Source: an uncultured Holophagaceae bacterium
GTDB lineage: Bacteria > Acidobacteriota > Holophagae > Holophagales > Holophagaceae
Length of the DNA: 14,469 nt
Assembly: GCA_903890595.1 (NCBI GenBank)
Contig: CAITBU010000155.1
Coordinates: forward strand, 1-14,469
Reading direction: 5' to 3'
The position numbers were made by a program, and so were the translations under genes. The notes under the pieces are model-generated. The model did no database searches, had not been told where the DNA came from, and saw only the letters and a list, made by a program, of their open reading frames with translations. This document shows positions 12,777 to 14,469 of the stretch, piece after piece; the stretch's first letter is position 1, and each line of letters starts with the position of its first letter.

Positions 12777-13754
12777 CTAGCTGATCCATCCCTTCTCCAC
12801 AGCCTCGCGCCCGGCGTAGGTGACAATCATGTCGGCGCCGGCGCGGCGGATGGCCAGGAGGTGCTCGTACATCAGCTGATCGCCGTTCACCCAGCCCAGG
12901 CGGTCGGCGGCCTTGACGCTGCTGAACTCGCTGGATACGTGGTAGGCGCAGAGGGGGGCCAGGGTGGCCTGGCGCAGGCGGTAGATGAGATCCAGGTTGG
13001 GCAGGGCCGGCTTGACCATGAGCATGTCGGCGCCCTCCTCGATGTCCAGCAGGGCGTCCCGCAGGCCCTCCCGGGCGTTGCGCGGATCCATCTGGTAGGA
13101 CTTGCGGTCCCCGAACTTGGGGCTGCTGTGGGCCGCCTCGCGGAAGGGTCCGTAGTAGGCGCCGGCGTGCTTGATGGCATAGCTGAGGATGCTGGTGCGG
13201 GTAAAGCCGTTCTGGTCCAGCAGGGCCCGGATGGCGGCCACGCGGCCATCCATCATGTCGCTGGGCGAGACGATGTCGGCCCCCGCCTCGGCGTGGCGCA
13301 GGGCCATCTCCGCCAGGATGGGTAGGGAGGGGTCGTTGAGGACCTCGCCCGCCTCGCTCACCAGGCCGCAGTGGCCGTGGCTGGTGGCGCCGCAGAGACA
13401 CACATCGGTGATGACGATGAGGTCCGAGCCGAAGGCCTGCTTCAGGGCCCGCACGGTCTGGGGGATGACGCCTTCCCGGTCCTTGACGTAGGCGGCATCC
13501 GGCGTCTTGGAGTCGGCGTCCGGCACCCCGAAGAGCAGCACGCTGGACAGGCCGCGCTTCAGGTCCTTTTCCACCTGGCGGACGGTGGCCTCCACGCCGG
13601 CGTTGCAGATGCCCGGCATGCTGGAGATCTCGACGCTGCCTGGCTGGGGCTGCACGAAGTGGCCCTGGATCAGGTGGCGGGGGCGGAGGTCGGTCTCGGC
13701 CACGAGGTTGCGCATGGCGGCGGTGGTGCGCAGGCGGCGGGAGCGATTCAGCAT
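12777..13754 (-). CDS. hemB: Porphobilinogen synthase (5-aminolevulinate dehydratase)
   Basis: A 325-residue enzyme that condenses two 5-aminolevulinate molecules to porphobilinogen. Both active-site lysines are present: Lys195 in YAIKHAGAYYGPFREA and the Schiff-base Lys248 in DMLMVKPA. The metal site has three cysteines in DVCLCGATSHGHCG (Cys119, Cys121, Cys129), the form that binds catalytic zinc rather than the Asp-rich magnesium-type site. KFGDRKSYQMDP and the terminal TYAGREA are also typical. The start at 13754 has a near-perfect AGGAGGAG ribosome site; the frame is open further upstream but that part is a shadow of hemD. It overlaps the hemD stop by 7 bp, and its own ribosome site lies within hemD. 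The gap to hemL is 134 bp. Confidence 0.97.
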   Translation of the reverse strand: MLNRSRRLRTTAAMRNLVAETDLRPRHLIQGHFVQPQPGSVEISSMPGICNAGVEATVRQVEKDLKRGLSSVLLFGVPDADSKTPDAAYVKDREGVIPQTVRALKQAFGSDLIVITDVCLCGATSHGHCGLVSEAGEVLNDPSLPILAEMALRHAEAGADIVSPSDMMDGRVAAIRALLDQNGFTRTSILSYAIKHAGAYYGPFREAAHSSPKFGDRKSYQMDPRNAREGLRDALLDIEEGADMLMVKPALPNLDLIYRLRQATLAPLCAYHVSSEFSSVKAADRLGWVNGDQLMYEHLLAIRRAGADMIVTYAGREAVEKGWIS

Positions 13755-14440
13755 GGGGACTCCTCCTGGTTCAGGTGGTGGGCAAGCATCTGGATGAGCA
13801 GGTCGACCTTGGGTTCGCACCAGGCGTGGGCCGGAGCACCTGCCCGGGCAAAGGCGGCGGCGGTGGCTCGGCCCCAGGCGAAGCGCAGGAGGCCACCTGC
13901 CTGAGGGGCCAGCACCTCGGCCTGGAGGGGGCTGAGGGCCAGCACCGCTGAAACCCCATCCAGGGGCGGCAGGGGTTCCACTGGAGCCTCCCGGTGGGTG
14001 GTCCAAGGGTGCAGGGACCACGCGGTGTCCTGGGCCATCCCCTCCAGGTAGCCCCGACTGCGCTCCCCGCGCACCAGCAGGAAGTCGCCGCCCTCGGGAA
14101 AGCTGGCCCGCAGGAGGTCCCACAGGGCCTCGGCCCGGGCGGTATCGGGAATCAGTAACTCCAGGTCCTGGCGACCCAGGGCATCGGCGGTGCCCTGCCC
14201 CTGCACCAGGCAGGTCAACCCGATCGGCAGCTGGGAGGCCACGGCGCGCGCCCCCGCGGGGCTCAGGGCCAGCAGCGCCTCGACCGCAGAGAAAGGCCGG
14301 GGGGGCGGGCTGCCAGTGGGCTGGAACCGGGTGCAGGGATGATAAGCAGGCCCCCAGCCGGCCCTGCGAACAGCCTCTGAGATGGGGTGCCCGGCCGGTC
14401 GGGCCAGGGCCAGGCGAAGCAGGCCAAGGGGCGTGATCAT
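13748..14440 (-). CDS. hemD: Uroporphyrinogen-III synthase, divergent
   Basis: A 230-residue protein that would close and invert hydroxymethylbilane to uroporphyrinogen III. HemD proteins are poorly conserved, and the assignment rests on the family pattern plus position. LALARPAG occurs at the N-terminus; ALSPAGARAV (58-67) and ALSPLQAEVL (168-177) match the paired S-P-x-x-A/V motifs of the two alpha/beta domains; GQGTADAL (81-88) and WGRATAAAFARAG (189-201) match the paired G-x-x-T-A motifs; LLVRGERSRGYL (121-132) matches the central vL-x-rG-x-x-xr motif. The start ATG overlaps the stop of the upstream frame (ATGA), and the 3' end overlaps hemB by 7 bp. The length is usual for HemD. It is flanked by hemB and a probable hemC tail, the classical order. 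Confidence 0.8.
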   Translation of the reverse strand: MITPLGLLRLALARPAGHPISEAVRRAGWGPAYHPCTRFQPTGSPPPRPFSAVEALLALSPAGARAVASQLPIGLTCLVQGQGTADALGRQDLELLIPDTARAEALWDLLRASFPEGGDFLLVRGERSRGYLEGMAQDTAWSLHPWTTHREAPVEPLPPLDGVSAVLALSPLQAEVLAPQAGGLLRFAWGRATAAAFARAGAPAHAWCEPKVDLLIQMLAHHLNQEESPC

Positions 14441-14469
14441 GACAGACCGATGCCCTTCAGAACCTGGGC
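14437..14469 (-). CDS. hemC: C-terminal end of an upstream gene, probably hydroxymethylbilane synthase
   Basis: Reading in from the window edge on the minus strand gives ten residues, AQVLKGIGLS, and a TGA that overlaps the hemD start (ATGA). The spacing fits a translationally coupled gene. HemC often ends in a small alpha-helical tail of this kind and commonly precedes hemD, but ten residues cannot prove identity; the call is mainly from gene order. Confidence 0.45.
   Translation of the reverse strand, partial: AQVLKGIGLS

Noticed and set aside
13755..14123. Upstream extension of the hemB frame
   Set aside because: The hemB start with AGGAGGAG is at 13754; the extension is out-of-frame reading of hemD.

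Overview
The window is about 14.5 kb of GC-rich bacterial DNA with tightly packed genes, short gaps and frequent start/stop overlaps. Lipoprotein and Sec signals, periplasmic-type proteins and a NosL/FtsX-type export cassette point to a Gram-negative, respiring organism. The style of the two-component pair, the oxygen-independent HemN and the gene mix would fit Acidobacteriota (a Geothrix/Holophaga-like bacterium), but that is an impression and no rRNA or other marker in the window confirms it.

Layout. (1) Bases 1-1278: the 3' part of a long-chain acyl-CoA synthetase gene cut by the window edge. (2) 1343-1831: a small FKBP-type prolyl isomerase lipoprotein. (3) 1859-4334: a membrane PAS-PAS histidine kinase on + and a NarL/LuxR response regulator on -, converging so that their 3' ends overlap by 11 bp. 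(4) 4335-4568: a divergent intergenic region with a hairpin plus T-run, two other dyads and a candidate small Cys/Pro-rich upstream ORF. (5) 4569-8228: a five-gene + strand operon: nosL, a small His-rich membrane-anchored protein, an FtsX/MacB-like permease, its ATPase, and a polytopic membrane protein with a dense His/Cys cluster. (6) 8229-8735 on -: a secreted phosphatase/rhodanese-fold protein whose end abuts the operon end with no spacer. (7) 8888-14469 on -: a heme biosynthesis operon, read in the order (hemC end)-hemD-hemB-hemL-hemE-hemN.

How they work together. The heme operon covers glutamate-1-semialdehyde to protoporphyrinogen, except for hydroxymethylbilane synthase (HemC), of which only a likely C-terminal tail is seen; HemN is the anaerobic radical-SAM coproporphyrinogen dehydrogenase. 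The nosL cassette is the most interesting part. A copper chaperone-like protein is linked to a non-Nos-type ABC transporter and to two poorly characterised membrane proteins with clustered metal- or thiol-type residues, suggesting a periplasmic copper or redox maturation system. The response regulator gene is divergent from this cassette and could control it.

Two non-coding repeat-like segments flank hemL inside the heme operon. No tRNA, rRNA, CRISPR array, transposase or phage gene was seen.
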